Below, piece after piece: positions 9,979-20,602 of a stretch of 64,000 bases of DNA; position 1 is the stretch's first letter; every line of letters starts with the position of its first letter. The DNA is from Desulfobacterales bacterium (lineage in GTDB: Bacteria; Desulfobacterota; UBA8473): contig JACQWO010000058.1 in assembly GCA_016209225.1 (NCBI GenBank), forward strand, positions 1 through 64,000. Reading direction: 5' to 3'. The notes under the pieces were generated by a model. The model saw only the letters and a list, made by a program, of their open reading frames with translations, was not told where the DNA came from and did not search any database. Made by a program: the position numbers and the translations under genes.

Positions 9979-10149
9979 TTATTCCTGAATTATTGCTTCT
10001 GTTGGACATACGTCTACACAAGTACCACACTCTGTGCATTCGTCTTGGTTAATTACGTATATATCGTCATCTTCTTCAATAGCTTGAGAAGGGCACTCTT
10101 CTGTACAGGTTCCGCACGATACACAGTCATCAGTAATTTTATAGGGCAC
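9979..10149 (-). CDS. Small 2x[4Fe-4S] ferredoxin (not in the supplied ORF track)
   Basis: Reverse strand from GTG reads VPYKITDDCVSCGTCTEECPSQAIEEDDDIYVINQDECTECGTCVDVCPTEAIIQE*; GGAGG ribosome-binding site upstream. Confidence 0.9.
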   Translation of the reverse strand: MPYKITDDCVSCGTCTEECPSQAIEEDDDIYVINQDECTECGTCVDVCPTEAIIQE

Positions 10150-10178
10150 AGATTTTAACCTCCGTAAACTAGTTGGAA

Positions 10179-10736
10179 CTAGATTTCCAGCACCTCTTTC
10201 TCCTTAGCTGCTAAAGTCTCGTCCGATTTTTCCACATATTTGTCTGTGATTTTCTGAACTTCACCTTGAAGTTTAAACAGCTCATCTTCAGAGATTTCTT
10301 TTTCTTTCTTCATCTCTTTGAGCATATTATTGGTTTCCCTTCGGGCATTCCTGATGGATACTTTACAATCTTCGGCCATCCCTCTAACCACTTTAATCAG
10401 TTCCTGCCTTCGCTCTTCTGTTAAATTGGGTATTGAGATACGAATGAGCTTCCCATCATTAATTGGGGTGAGGCCCAAGCCGGATTTTTGTATAGCCTTT
10501 TCGATTTCTCCTATAATCTTAGTATCCCATGGTTGAATTGTAATTAATCTAGCCTCCGGAACAGATAGAGTAGCAATCTGATTGAGTGGCGTAAGTTCTC
10601 CATAGTATTGGACTTTAATTCCATCGAGTAAAGATAAAGATGCCCTTCCTGTTCTTACCTTGCTAAATTCTCTCCTAAGGCTTTCAATGGCATCTTCCAT
10701 ACTATTTTCAAGTTCTTCAATAACCTCTTCTTTCAT
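10179..10736 (-). CDS. frr: Ribosome recycling factor
   Basis: [47 protein letters not shown]. Confidence 0.97.
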   Translation of the reverse strand: MKEEVIEELENSMEDAIESLRREFSKVRTGRASLSLLDGIKVQYYGELTPLNQIATLSVPEARLITIQPWDTKIIGEIEKAIQKSGLGLTPINDGKLIRISIPNLTEERRQELIKVVRGMAEDCKVSIRNARRETNNMLKEMKKEKEISEDELFKLQGEVQKITDKYVEKSDETLAAKEKEVLEI

Positions 10737-11470
10737 GTCTCACCCGTAATCCTAGTTCCTATTCTTTCGCCTAAAATGGCTTTTTTAATATTACCTGGAA
10801 CCATTAGGTTGAAAATGATTATTGGTAAATTATTGTCCCTGCATAAAGATACGGCCGTAGAGTCTATCACCTTGAGGTTTTTGTTCAATACTTCAGTATA
10901 GCTTAATGCCTCAAATTTTTTAGCATCTCTATCTATTGTGGGGTCACTGGTGTAGACACCATCAACCTTTGTTGCCTTCAGCATTACATCGGCGTTGATT
11001 TCTTTTCCCCTCAAAGCAGTTGCAGTATCGGTAGTAAAATAGGGATTACCTGTTCCTGCAGCAAATATTACAGCCCTTTTCTTCTCCAGGTGTCGTATGG
11101 CCTGTCTAGATATATATGGTTCTGCTATTTGCCGCATCTCTATGGCAGATAAAACCCTGGTGGGTACTCCAAGTTTTTCCAGCCCATCCTGCAGAGCCAG
11201 GCTATTAATCACAGTGGCCAACATTCCTATATAGTCGGCTGAAGAGCGGTCCATCCCTTGGGCAGTGGCCTTTATCCCACGGAAAATATTCCCGCCGCCT
11301 ATAACAATTGCTATCTCTATGCCTAGTTCAAGGACATCCTTAATCTCGGATGAAATGCTGTTTATAACAGCAGGGCTGATTCCATATTCCTCATCGCCCA
11401 TCAGTGCCTCTCCACTCAGTTTAAGGACAACCCTTCTAAAATTAGGCTTTTTCATTATCCAGATTTTCAC
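10733..11470 (-). CDS. pyrH: UMP kinase
   Basis: [19 protein letters not shown]...IGGGNIFRG...[16 protein letters not shown]; real start may be the internal MKKPNFRR. Confidence 0.97.
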   Translation of the reverse strand: MKIWIMKKPNFRRVVLKLSGEALMGDEEYGISPAVINSISSEIKDVLELGIEIAIVIGGGNIFRGIKATAQGMDRSSADYIGMLATVINSLALQDGLEKLGVPTRVLSAIEMRQIAEPYISRQAIRHLEKKRAVIFAAGTGNPYFTTDTATALRGKEINADVMLKATKVDGVYTSDPTIDRDAKKFEALSYTEVLNKNLKVIDSTAVSLCRDNNLPIIIFNLMVPGNIKKAILGERIGTRITGET

Positions 11471-12056
11471 TCAATTGGTAACGGGAAAAACGTCTTATGG
11501 ATATATTCTCCCCCATCTTGGCTATTAATGTATCGACTAATTCCTTAACAGAGAGTTCGGGTTCTTTAACATAGGGCTGTTCCAGTAAGCAGACATCACA
11601 AAAGTACTTTTCTATTTTTCCATCGACGATTCTATCAATTATCTTTTCAGGTTTCCCTGAGTTTAATGCCTGACCCTTATATATCTCCCTTTCTTTTTCT
11701 ATAACCTCTTCCGGAATAAATTCTCTTTTCAAATAAAGGGGATTTGAGGCAGCTATGTGCATAGCTATATTTTTTACAAATTCCATAAAATCCGCTGCCT
11801 TAGCTACGAAATCAGTTTCACAATTAACCTCTACAAGTACCCCCAGCTTTCCCCCAGGGTGGATATAAGCCTCTATAATTCCTTCTTTAGAAATCCTACC
11901 TGTCTTCTTAGCTGCTGCCGCCAGCCCTTTTTTTCTCAAGTAATCTATGGCCTTATCAATGTCACCTCTGGTTTCCTCCAGGGCCTTTTTGCAATCCATA
12001 ATTCCAGCACTGGTTTTCTCACGCAGACTCTTAACAACAGATGATTTAATCTCCAT
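11442..12056 (-). CDS. tsf: Translation elongation factor Ts
   Basis: [37 protein letters not shown]...[11 protein letters not shown]. Confidence 0.97.
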   Translation of the reverse strand: MEIKSSVVKSLREKTSAGIMDCKKALEETRGDIDKAIDYLRKKGLAAAAKKTGRISKEGIIEAYIHPGGKLGVLVEVNCETDFVAKAADFMEFVKNIAMHIAASNPLYLKREFIPEEVIEKEREIYKGQALNSGKPEKIIDRIVDGKIEKYFCDVCLLEQPYVKEPELSVKELVDTLIAKMGENISIRRFSRYQLSENLDNEKA

Positions 12057-12122
12057 AACCCTTTTTAATTACCTCGTTTGCTAAATTTTCTATTACTTAT
12101 CAAGCTAACAACCTCAGTTGTA

Positions 12123-12902
12123 TTATACCTCCACCCGATTTTGAACCACTTCTTCCTCACTATCTTTAATTTCAAGGGACATCTCTTCTTCTCTAGCTTC
12201 GGCTTCTATCTTTTCCTCAAGTTTCTTTCGTCCTTCCAGACAAGCATCTGCAGTCTTTGAAGCAAATAACCGTATAGCTCTAATAGCATCGTCATTTCCT
12301 GGTACGACATAAGTTATATCATCAGGATCACAGTTTGTATCTACTAAGGCAATACTGGGGATACCAAGTTTCTTTGCTTCAGCAACGGATATCCTCTCCT
12401 TTCTAGGATCGATAATCAAAATGGCACCCGGAAGTTTGCCCATATCTTTGATCCCGCCAAGATTCTTCTCCAATTTTTCTCTCTCCTTCTCGATCCTTAG
12501 TACCTCTTTCTTTGTAAGACTACCAATAGTGCCATCGGTTTTCATAGCCTCAATCTTTTTTAATCTATCTATGCTCTGCTTGATAGTTTGAAAATTCGTT
12601 AATGTTCCTCCAAGCCATCTGTTGGTAATATAAAACATATTACATCTCTTGGCTTCTTCCTCAACGGCATCCTGAGCCTGTTTTTTTGTTCCTACAAATA
12701 GAACTGATTCTCCTTTGGCTACTGTTTCAACTACGAAACTATAAGCCTCCCTGAATAATTGAACAGTCTTTTGCAGATTGATTATGTAAATCCCATTTCT
12801 TGCCCCAAAAATATACTCTTTCATTTTTGGGTTCCATCGCTTTGTCTGATGTCCAAAATGAACACCAGCCTCTAGCAATTGTTTCATTGTAATATTCAGC
12901 AT
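12123..12902 (-). CDS. rpsB: 30S ribosomal protein S2
   Basis: [41 protein letters not shown]. Confidence 0.98.
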   Translation of the reverse strand: MLNITMKQLLEAGVHFGHQTKRWNPKMKEYIFGARNGIYIINLQKTVQLFREAYSFVVETVAKGESVLFVGTKKQAQDAVEEEAKRCNMFYITNRWLGGTLTNFQTIKQSIDRLKKIEAMKTDGTIGSLTKKEVLRIEKEREKLEKNLGGIKDMGKLPGAILIIDPRKERISVAEAKKLGIPSIALVDTNCDPDDITYVVPGNDDAIRAIRLFASKTADACLEGRKKLEEKIEAEAREEEMSLEIKDSEEEVVQNRVEV

Positions 12903-13015
12903 CCATTAACCTCCTCGGTTGGTCCCCACATTCCTTCTATCTCCCTATTGCTGGATATGTTTTATGTGTTAAATCCTATTAATCAGCCTCTGCAATTCAG
13001 ACACTAGACTTTTCT

Positions 13016-13144
13016 GTAACCGTTCACGGTTCTCAGTTTACAGTTCACGGTAATTACAACAGCAGGCTTAAGCCCGCTGTTTATATAAAGCTTGAAGCAT
13101 TTTTGCCAACTGTTAACTGCAAACCATAAACTGTGAACGGATAC
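13016..13144. repeat. Palindromic intergenic element (pair with 26085-26213, opposite orientation)
   Basis: GTAACCGTTCACGGTTCTCAG...AACAGCAGGCTTAAGCCCGCTGTT...AACTGTGAACGGATAC. Confidence 0.85.
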
Positions 13145-13328
13145 CCTTTATCTTTGTGTAATCTCTGGCCACTTTCTCCCCTTCAGTCTAATGTCTGATG
13201 TCTATGGTCTACTGTCTGAATCACAGAACTAGTCTTACGTCGTCCTACAAATCTGAGGATACAAAATTTATTTAGATAGCACATCGTGTTTTATATTGCA
13301 AGGAAAAATTTTTCTCAACCTTTTTATT

Positions 13329-14516
13329 TTAGGTTCTATAGTTAGCATTTATAGTTACATATTCCGGAGACAAGTCAGTGGTAAAGACCCTGGCTTCACT
13401 TGAGCCACTGTTCAAATCTATTACAACCTTAAATTCTTCTTTCTGGAGTACTTTGGATGCCCTTTCTTCCTGTTGAATTCCTGTACCGACTCCGTTTTTA
13501 ACCACCATTATATCTTCAAAAGATATGTTGATCTTCTCTGGATGAATATCGACGCCTGATGCTCCAATGGCAGAAACGATTCTTCCCCAATTGCAATCTT
13601 CTCCGAAAAAAGCTGTCTTTACCAGGTTTGAATTTGCAACACCGAAGGCTACTTTGGCTGCATCATGGTACTCTTTTGAATTTATAACGCTGATCTCAAC
13701 AAATTTTGTGGCCCCCTCCCCGTCCTTAACGATCATACTGGACAACGTTATTAGAACATCTACCAATAGGTTTCTAAAAAGCTCAAGATCCTGAGAACGT
13801 CCGGTTATAGTTGGATTTTTAGCCTTTCCGTTGGCTAGAACCATGGCCATATCATTAGTGCTGGTTCCACCGTCTATACTTATACTGTTAAAAGAACATC
13901 TGATGCTCTCTTTAAAGACCTTTTCTAAGGTTTCAGCTTCAATAGCTGCATCTGTCAGGATGAACGAAAGCATAGTAGCCATATTGGGCATTATCATCCC
14001 TGCCCCTTTCGCTACGCCGCATATAGTAATCTCTTTAGCGCCGATTGTTTCTTTTTTCCACACCACCTTGGGGTGTGTATCAGTGGTCAATATTGCCTCT
14101 GCTGCGGAAAGGATTCCATCAGGGGTTAGTCCCTCTACAAGTTGAGGAATATTTTTGGAGATTATTTCTATGGGAAGTCTTTTTCCAATCACCCCTGTTG
14201 AAGCAACCAAAACCAGGGCTTCGTCTATCTTCAGCTTCTGTGCAGCGAGTCTAGACATTAATTGGGCATCTTCTAAACCTGCCTCTCCAGTGCATGCGTT
14301 AGCATTACCGCTGTTTACAACAATCGCCTGACATAAATGCTTTTTTGCCTTTTCTATGCTTACCAAAATCGGTGCAGCCTTAACCCTATTTTGAGTAAAA
14401 ACTGCTGCTGTGGCAGCCGGTGTCTCTGAATAGATTAGGGCTAAGTCTTTTGCTTTATTCCGTTTGATTCCTGCCGAGATTCCACTGGCTAAAAACCCTG
14501 GCACAATAAATCTCAT
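13329..14516 (-). CDS. argJ: Bifunctional glutamate N-acetyltransferase/amino-acid acetyltransferase ArgJ
   Basis: AAVFTQNRVKAAPI...VVNSGNANACTGEAG...KGAGMIMPNMATMLSFILTDA. Confidence 0.97.
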   Translation of the reverse strand: MRFIVPGFLASGISAGIKRNKAKDLALIYSETPAATAAVFTQNRVKAAPILVSIEKAKKHLCQAIVVNSGNANACTGEAGLEDAQLMSRLAAQKLKIDEALVLVASTGVIGKRLPIEIISKNIPQLVEGLTPDGILSAAEAILTTDTHPKVVWKKETIGAKEITICGVAKGAGMIMPNMATMLSFILTDAAIEAETLEKVFKESIRCSFNSISIDGGTSTNDMAMVLANGKAKNPTITGRSQDLELFRNLLVDVLITLSSMIVKDGEGATKFVEISVINSKEYHDAAKVAFGVANSNLVKTAFFGEDCNWGRIVSAIGASGVDIHPEKINISFEDIMVVKNGVGTGIQQEERASKVLQKEEFKVVIDLNSGSSEARVFTTDLSPEYVTINANYRT

Positions 14517-14560
14517 ATGGTTATCCCCTTTTTTGAATTAAGTCCTTCCATACCTGATTA

Positions 14561-14689
14561 GTAACTATTTAGGTAGGCACAAAGGCACAGAGCACCAAAG
14601 GCACAAAGTTAGGAAAAAACAACGAAACGACCCTGCTCCGCTCTGCTTTGTGCCTATGTGCCTTTGCCACTTTGTGCCTGAGTAGTTAC
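14561..14689. repeat. Palindromic intergenic element, GGCACAAA-word type
   Basis: GTAACTATTTAGGTAGGCACAAAGGCACAGAGC...GTGCCTATGTGCCTTTGCCACTTTGTGCCTGAGTAGTTAC. Confidence 0.9.
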
Positions 14690-14701
14690 CCTGATTTTAA
14701 C

Positions 14702-17374
14702 TTAGGCATTTCCCACTTGACCCCTTTGAAGACAGCACTTCTTGTATTTTTTCCCACTACCACAAGGGCAGGGCTCATTTCTACCCGTCTTGTTGTCTCC
14801 CCTTTTAACAGGTTGCTGCTTCTCAGTTTGCGATTCCTCTTCGCCCCTGGATAGAAAAAAACGTTGTTGTCTTGTCGGAACCACTGATGAAAAATCTTCC
14901 TCCCTGGCTAGTTGAACCCTGTATAATTTCTCTAAAGCGTCTTCTTTAATCCGGTTAATCATATCCATGAACATTCCATAACCTTCTCTTTGGTATTCAT
15001 GAAGGGGGTTCTTCTGACCATATCCTCTGAGTCCAATGCCTTCTCTTAGGTGATCCATAGCCAGAAGATGATCCTTCCAGAGGCTGTCAATAGTCTGGAG
15101 ATAGATAATCTTCTCCAAATAGCGCATTGCGGGTTCACCTAACTCTGTCTCTTTTCTATTATAGAATTCTCTGCTCTGAGAGCTTATCAATTCAATTAGC
15201 TTTTCTTGGCTCAAACTATCAACATGGGTATGGTCGAAATCTACCCGGAAAGAGAACTGTTTGTGAATGGCTTCATTTAAACCTCTAATATCCCACTCAT
15301 CTGGATAGGGTTTTTCGTCAACATAAACCCCGGTGATCTCTTCAGCCACTTCCTCTGTGATTTCTTCGATACTCCCTTTTAAGTTTTCACTGCTCAATAC
15401 TTCTCTACGTTCTTTATAGATTACTTCTCGTTGTTTATTCATAACATCATCATATTCCAGCAGATGTTTACGTATGTCGAAATTATGACCCTCCACCTTA
15501 CGCTGCGCATTCTCTATTGCCTTACTGACTAATCCATGTTCGATAGGTTGACCCTCTTCCATCCCTAATTTATCCATGATGGTAGATATTCTTTCTGACC
15601 CAAATATCCTTAGTAAATCATCTTCCAAAGAGAGGTAAAATCTGGAGGAGCCGGGATCGCCCTGTCTGCCTGACCTTCCTCTCAACTGGTTGTCAATACG
15701 ACGGCTCTCATGCCTTTCTGTGCCCAGGATATGCAATCCCCCCAGGGCTATAACCTCCTCTTTTTCTCTACGGCATATCTGCATCATTTGGTCCAGTATC
15801 TCTTGGTATTTTTCTGAATGAATATCTTTCTCTGCCTTTTCTGCAGCCAAAAACTCCGGATTTCCACCCAGAATAATGTCGGTTCCTCTCCCAGCCATGT
15901 TTGTCGAAATTGTTACAGCATGCTTTCTGCCTGCCTGGGCTACGATTTCGGCCTCTCTCTGATGGTGTTTGGCGTTTAAGACATGGTGTTTGATCCCTTG
16001 CTTTTTCAGCATTTTACTTAACTGTTCAGACTTCTCTATGGAGATGGTTCCCACCAATACAGGGCGTCCTATCTTGTTTAACTCTTTTATTTCGTTAATA
16101 GCAGCATTGAACTTCTCTCTTTCTGTTTTATATATAATATCTGGATTGTCTCTTCTTATCATAGGCATATTGGTTGGCATGACCATGACATCCAGATTAT
16201 ATATCTTCTTGAATTCTGCTGCTTCCGTATCGGCAGTTCCGGTCATCCCTGCCAATTTCTCATACATCCTGAAGTAATTTTGAAAGGTAATAGAAGCCAG
16301 GGTTTGATTTTCGTTTTCAATCCTGACATTCTCCTTTGCTTCCAATGCCTGATGCAGACCGTCACTGTATCTTCTCCCCGGCATTAACCTTCCGGTAAAC
16401 TCGTCAACTATTAATACTTCGTTATCTTTAACCACATAGTCGATGTCTTTCTTAAACAAGGTATGTGCTTTCAATCCTTGATTTACATGGTGCAGGATTT
16501 CAATATTCCTTGGATCATAGAGGTTTTCAATGTGAAGTAATTTTTCAACTTCACCAACCCCTTTTTCTGTTAGGGCAACCGTTCTTGTCTTCTCCTCAAT
16601 AGTATAGTCGTTCTCATTTTTAAGCCGTGGGATGATTCTGTTGATTTGATAGTATTTGTCAGTGGATTCCTCAGTAGGGCCTGATATAATAAGAGGCGTT
16701 CTGGCTTCATCTATTAATATACTATCTACCTCATCTACAATTGCATAATGAAGCTTGCGTTGTACATAGTCATCCAGGCTGAATTTCATATTATCTCTTA
16801 GATAGTCAAAACCAAACTCATTGTTTGTACCATAGGTGACATCAGAATTATATGATTTCCTCCTACTTTCATCATCCATATCGTGTACAATTACACCTAC
16901 GGACAAACCCAAAAATCTATATATTGTTCCCATCCATTCGCTGTCTCTCTTCGCCAGATAGTCGTTTACTGTAACTATATGAACCCCTTTTCCTTTCAAG
17001 GCATTGATATAAGCGGGGAGCGTAGAAGCCAGGGTTTTACCTTCACCGGTCTTCATCTCTGCAATCTTCCCTTTATGGAGAACTATGCCCCCTATCAATT
17101 GGGCATCGAAATGACGTTCCCCTAAAACCCGTCTTGATGTCTCTCTGACCACCGCAAAGGCCTCCGGTAAAATTTCATCCAGTGGTTCTCCCCTTTCAAT
17201 TTTTTCTTTAAACTCAGGAGTTTTAGCCTGTAATTGGTGGTCTTTTAACTTATTAATATCTGGTTCTAAGTCGTTAATGGAAACAACCAAAGGCTGTAGT
17301 TTTTTCAGTTCTCGCTCATTTTTACTTCCGATTACCTTCTTTAATACAGTTCCAATCACTTCCCAGTCTCCCAA
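14702..17374 (-). CDS. secA: Preprotein translocase ATPase SecA with C-terminal SEC-C zinc motif
   Basis: [39 protein letters not shown]; ends [18 protein letters not shown]. Confidence 0.98.
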   Translation of the reverse strand: MGDWEVIGTVLKKVIGSKNERELKKLQPLVVSINDLEPDINKLKDHQLQAKTPEFKEKIERGEPLDEILPEAFAVVRETSRRVLGERHFDAQLIGGIVLHKGKIAEMKTGEGKTLASTLPAYINALKGKGVHIVTVNDYLAKRDSEWMGTIYRFLGLSVGVIVHDMDDESRRKSYNSDVTYGTNNEFGFDYLRDNMKFSLDDYVQRKLHYAIVDEVDSILIDEARTPLIISGPTEESTDKYYQINRIIPRLKNENDYTIEEKTRTVALTEKGVGEVEKLLHIENLYDPRNIEILHHVNQGLKAHTLFKKDIDYVVKDNEVLIVDEFTGRLMPGRRYSDGLHQALEAKENVRIENENQTLASITFQNYFRMYEKLAGMTGTADTEAAEFKKIYNLDVMVMPTNMPMIRRDNPDIIYKTEREKFNAAINEIKELNKIGRPVLVGTISIEKSEQLSKMLKKQGIKHHVLNAKHHQREAEIVAQAGRKHAVTISTNMAGRGTDIILGGNPEFLAAEKAEKDIHSEKYQEILDQMMQICRREKEEVIALGGLHILGTERHESRRIDNQLRGRSGRQGDPGSSRFYLSLEDDLLRIFGSERISTIMDKLGMEEGQPIEHGLVSKAIENAQRKVEGHNFDIRKHLLEYDDVMNKQREVIYKERREVLSSENLKGSIEEITEEVAEEITGVYVDEKPYPDEWDIRGLNEAIHKQFSFRVDFDHTHVDSLSQEKLIELISSQSREFYNRKETELGEPAMRYLEKIIYLQTIDSLWKDHLLAMDHLREGIGLRGYGQKNPLHEYQREGYGMFMDMINRIKEDALEKLYRVQLAREEDFSSVVPTRQQRFFLSRGEEESQTEKQQPVKRGDNKTGRNEPCPCGSGKKYKKCCLQRGQVGNA

Positions 17375-17661
17375 TAAGATGAAAAGATAATTAAATGATT
17401 ACTTTATGGTTGCAGTTTGATAAATACTCGAACATAAACTTTCAGTTTATACTACTACAAAAAACAAAAACACACAAGACAGTTATAGCTATGGAAATGT
17501 AATGGAAACACACGTTGAGATTGTTATAAGTCTCAACAACATATAATGTAATATTCTCCCGATCCTATCGGTGATTATATCAAGAACCTTTGGGCGTCTG
17601 TTGCCGCTTGAAGAAAAAGCTGGAAGGGCAGGTTTGAAAGGCCAAGCCGTTTTATATTAAA

Positions 17662-17786
17662 AACTCAGGAGCCAGGTTTCCTTTTCATTCTGACTCCCTG
17701 TCTGCCGCCTGCCTGTGCGTGTCAGCACGCATACAGGTGCCGGCACAGGCAGGCTGAATTTTGGTTCCTGGCTCATGAGTAGTTAC
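17662..17786. repeat. Palindromic intergenic element with nested GCCTGCCTGTGC/GCACAGGCAGGC palindrome
   Basis: AACTCAGGAGCCAGG...GCCTGCCTGTGC...GCACAGGCAGGC...CCTGGCTCATGAGTAGTTAC. Confidence 0.8.
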
Positions 17787-17796
17787 TATATTTTTT

Positions 17797-19029
17797 CTAT
17801 TTGGAAACCTTCCATCCAGTCACAGGGACAAACTTTCCACTGCTCGGATCAGCCTTAAAGACCTTTACCGAATTCAGCCCCTTATGATTACTGGAACTAA
17901 AGTTTACTGGACCGGAGAGCCCTTTCATGTCAAAATCCTTTATACTTTCCAAAGCCGTTACCAGCCGCTCTCCATCTATGTCCCTACCGGCCCTCAAAAG
18001 TCCTTCCTTCAATACTGTCGTATATGTCCAAAGCCCTGAGTAGTACTTACCCCGATATGGTTTTTCTGTACCAGGTGCGTATTGGAGGGTTACCTTCCTC
18101 ATGAAAGCCACACCTTCACCCTCGTCATACCAGGAGGCCCAACAAGCTACTCCATAGAATTTCTCTGCTGCCGATCCTGCCACATGTATAACCTCGTCAC
18201 CCACTGCCGCTATGTTCCCAAAGACATGTACATCCATACCAAACTTCTTTAATTCCCTCAAAAGTAGACTGGTAGGTTGGAGAAGAAAACCGCACAATAC
18301 TATGTTGTTTACATTATGCCTTTTCATACTCATTACCTGGGATGTGGCATCGAGGGAACCAGGGTTTAATACCTCTTTTGTTACCGGAGTCAGTTTGTGG
18401 AATTTTAGCCTCTCAATTGCAGGTCCGAGGTCAAGTTTTCCTGTCTCGTTATCAGGGTAAACCAGGGCAACCCTAGGATCCTGAGGCTTAAGGTCCATCA
18501 TATAATCGATTATGGCCCTCATTCCATTGGGGTAGATTTCAAATACACCAAAGATATATCTTTTTACAGGTGAGATGGTTTTTTCATTGGGCGGTACCGC
18601 TATGGTTGGTATCTTTTCCTTTTCTATGTGTCGAAAGAGGATGTTGGTTGCCCCTGAAGATGTAGGACCGATCAGTGCTAAAATCTTATCCCTGTAAAGG
18701 AGTTTTTTGAAAGCGGCTATGGCCGGGGGGATTGCATATCTGTCATCCTCAACTATAAATTTTACCTTCCTGCCGTTGATCCCACCATGTTCATTGGCAT
18801 ATCTGAAGATGTTTCTTGCAGCGTGGGTTGCGGGTGCAATACCATCGGCTGCAGGACCGGTTTGATCCAGTATACTCCCGATCGTTAATGTATCACTGGT
18901 TACCCCTCTTCGGTCATCAGCATATCCCTTGCTCATAAGAGTAAAGATACAGATCAGAACTCCACAAATGGCACAAAACAATTTGGATTTCATTTTCATT
19001 GCACCGCCTCCTTTGTTTAATAAGTTCAT
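17797..19029 (-). CDS. LivK-type ABC transporter substrate-binding protein (copy 1)
   Basis: Signal peptide; SDTLTIGSILDQTGPAADGIAPATHAARNIFRYANEHGGINGRKVKFIVEDD. Confidence 0.9.
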   Translation of the reverse strand: MNLLNKGGGAMKMKSKLFCAICGVLICIFTLMSKGYADDRRGVTSDTLTIGSILDQTGPAADGIAPATHAARNIFRYANEHGGINGRKVKFIVEDDRYAIPPAIAAFKKLLYRDKILALIGPTSSGATNILFRHIEKEKIPTIAVPPNEKTISPVKRYIFGVFEIYPNGMRAIIDYMMDLKPQDPRVALVYPDNETGKLDLGPAIERLKFHKLTPVTKEVLNPGSLDATSQVMSMKRHNVNNIVLCGFLLQPTSLLLRELKKFGMDVHVFGNIAAVGDEVIHVAGSAAEKFYGVACWASWYDEGEGVAFMRKVTLQYAPGTEKPYRGKYYSGLWTYTTVLKEGLLRAGRDIDGERLVTALESIKDFDMKGLSGPVNFSSSNHKGLNSVKVFKADPSSGKFVPVTGWKVSK

Positions 19030-19104
19030 ACTGAAAAACAGTAAAAGATAAACCTATTCGCTATTTATATGGTTAAATATAGGGCATTTAGAATATATTT
19101 TTTT

Positions 19105-20310
19105 CTATTTGGAAACCTTCCATCCTGTCACAGGGACAAACTTTCCAGTACCTGGGTCAGCCTTAAAGACCCTTGCCGAATTTATCCCCTTGTGATTACT
19201 GGAACTAAAGTTTACTGGACCGGAGAGCCCTTTCATGTCAAAATCCTTTATGCTTTCCAGAGCCGTTACCAGCCGCTCTCCGTCTACATCCCTGCCTGCC
19301 CTTAACAGCCCTTCATTCAATACCACACCAATTGACCAGATGAATGTGTGTGTCTTCCCCCGATATGGCTTTTCTGTACCAGGTGCATATTTGAGGATTA
19401 CCTTCCTCATGAAAGCTACACCTTCACCATCGTCATACCATGAGGCAAAAGGGCTTGCTGCATAGTATTTTTTTGCTGCTTCCTTGGCAACATGTATAGC
19501 CTGTTCGTCGGCTGCCGCTGTGTTTCCAAAGACATGTACATCCATACCTAACTTTTTTAACTCCCTCAAAAGTATACCGGTAGGTTGGGTAAGAAAACCG
19601 CACAATACTATGTTGTTCACCTGATACCTTTTCATACTCATTACCTGAGATGTGGCATCAAGAGAACCAGGGTTTAAAACCTCTTTTGTTACGGGAGTCA
19701 GTTTATGGAATTTCAGCCTCTCAATTGCAGATTCGAGGTCCAGTTTTCCTGTCTCATTATCAGGGTAAACCAGGGCAACCCTGGGATTCTGAGGCTTCAG
19801 ATCATCTATCATGTAATCAATGATAGTCTTCATTGTATTGGGATAGGTTTCAAATACAGCAAAGATATATCTTTTAAAAGGTGATACGTTCTTATCATTA
19901 GGTGGTATCGCCATGGTTGGGATCTTTTCCTTTTCTATATGTCGAAAGAGGGTTACAGTTGCCCCTGAAGATGTAGGCCCGATCAGCGCTAATATCTTAT
20001 CCCTGTAAAGGAGTTTTTTGAAAGAGGCTATGGCTTGGGGGATTGCATATCTATCATCCTCAACTATGAGTTTTACCTTCCTGCCGTTAATCCCACCCTG
20101 TTCGTTGACATATCTGAAGATGCTTCTTAAGGCGTTGGTTCCGGGTAGAGTCAGATCGGCTGCAGGACCGGTTTGGTCGAGTATAACCCCGATCGTTAAT
20201 GTGTCACTGGTTACCCCTCTTGGCTCATCAGCATATCCCTTGCTCATAAAAGTAAAGACATATGTCAGAACGCCACAAATGGCACAAAACAATTTGAAGT
20301 TCATTTTCAT
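19105..20310 (-). CDS. LivK-type ABC transporter substrate-binding protein (copy 2, close paralog)
   Basis: Near-colinear with the upstream ORF, e.g. the shared ESIKDFDMKGLSGPVNFSSSNHKG block. Confidence 0.9.
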   Translation of the reverse strand: MKMNFKLFCAICGVLTYVFTFMSKGYADEPRGVTSDTLTIGVILDQTGPAADLTLPGTNALRSIFRYVNEQGGINGRKVKLIVEDDRYAIPQAIASFKKLLYRDKILALIGPTSSGATVTLFRHIEKEKIPTMAIPPNDKNVSPFKRYIFAVFETYPNTMKTIIDYMIDDLKPQNPRVALVYPDNETGKLDLESAIERLKFHKLTPVTKEVLNPGSLDATSQVMSMKRYQVNNIVLCGFLTQPTGILLRELKKLGMDVHVFGNTAAADEQAIHVAKEAAKKYYAASPFASWYDDGEGVAFMRKVILKYAPGTEKPYRGKTHTFIWSIGVVLNEGLLRAGRDVDGERLVTALESIKDFDMKGLSGPVNFSSSNHKGINSARVFKADPGTGKFVPVTGWKVSK

Positions 20311-20602
20311 TACACTGCCTCCTTTTTAATGGTTTCTGAATTCGCACTGAAAAACAGAAAAAGGTAAACCTATTCCCTATTTATATAGTTAAATATAGGG
20401 CAGATGTCAATCGAAATTTTCTACTGGCATTAGATACCCTCGTAGTTCTTTTTTCTAACATGATAAGTAGGCAAGCCTTTAGCAGATAAGCATTTTTTTT
20501 CTTCCAATTTAAAATAAATCATGTTATGTATTCCTATCTTACTATTTTCCCTGATCTGTATCCTGCTTGCAATTTTATAATCAGTTAACAAAGGAGTGAA
20601 GT

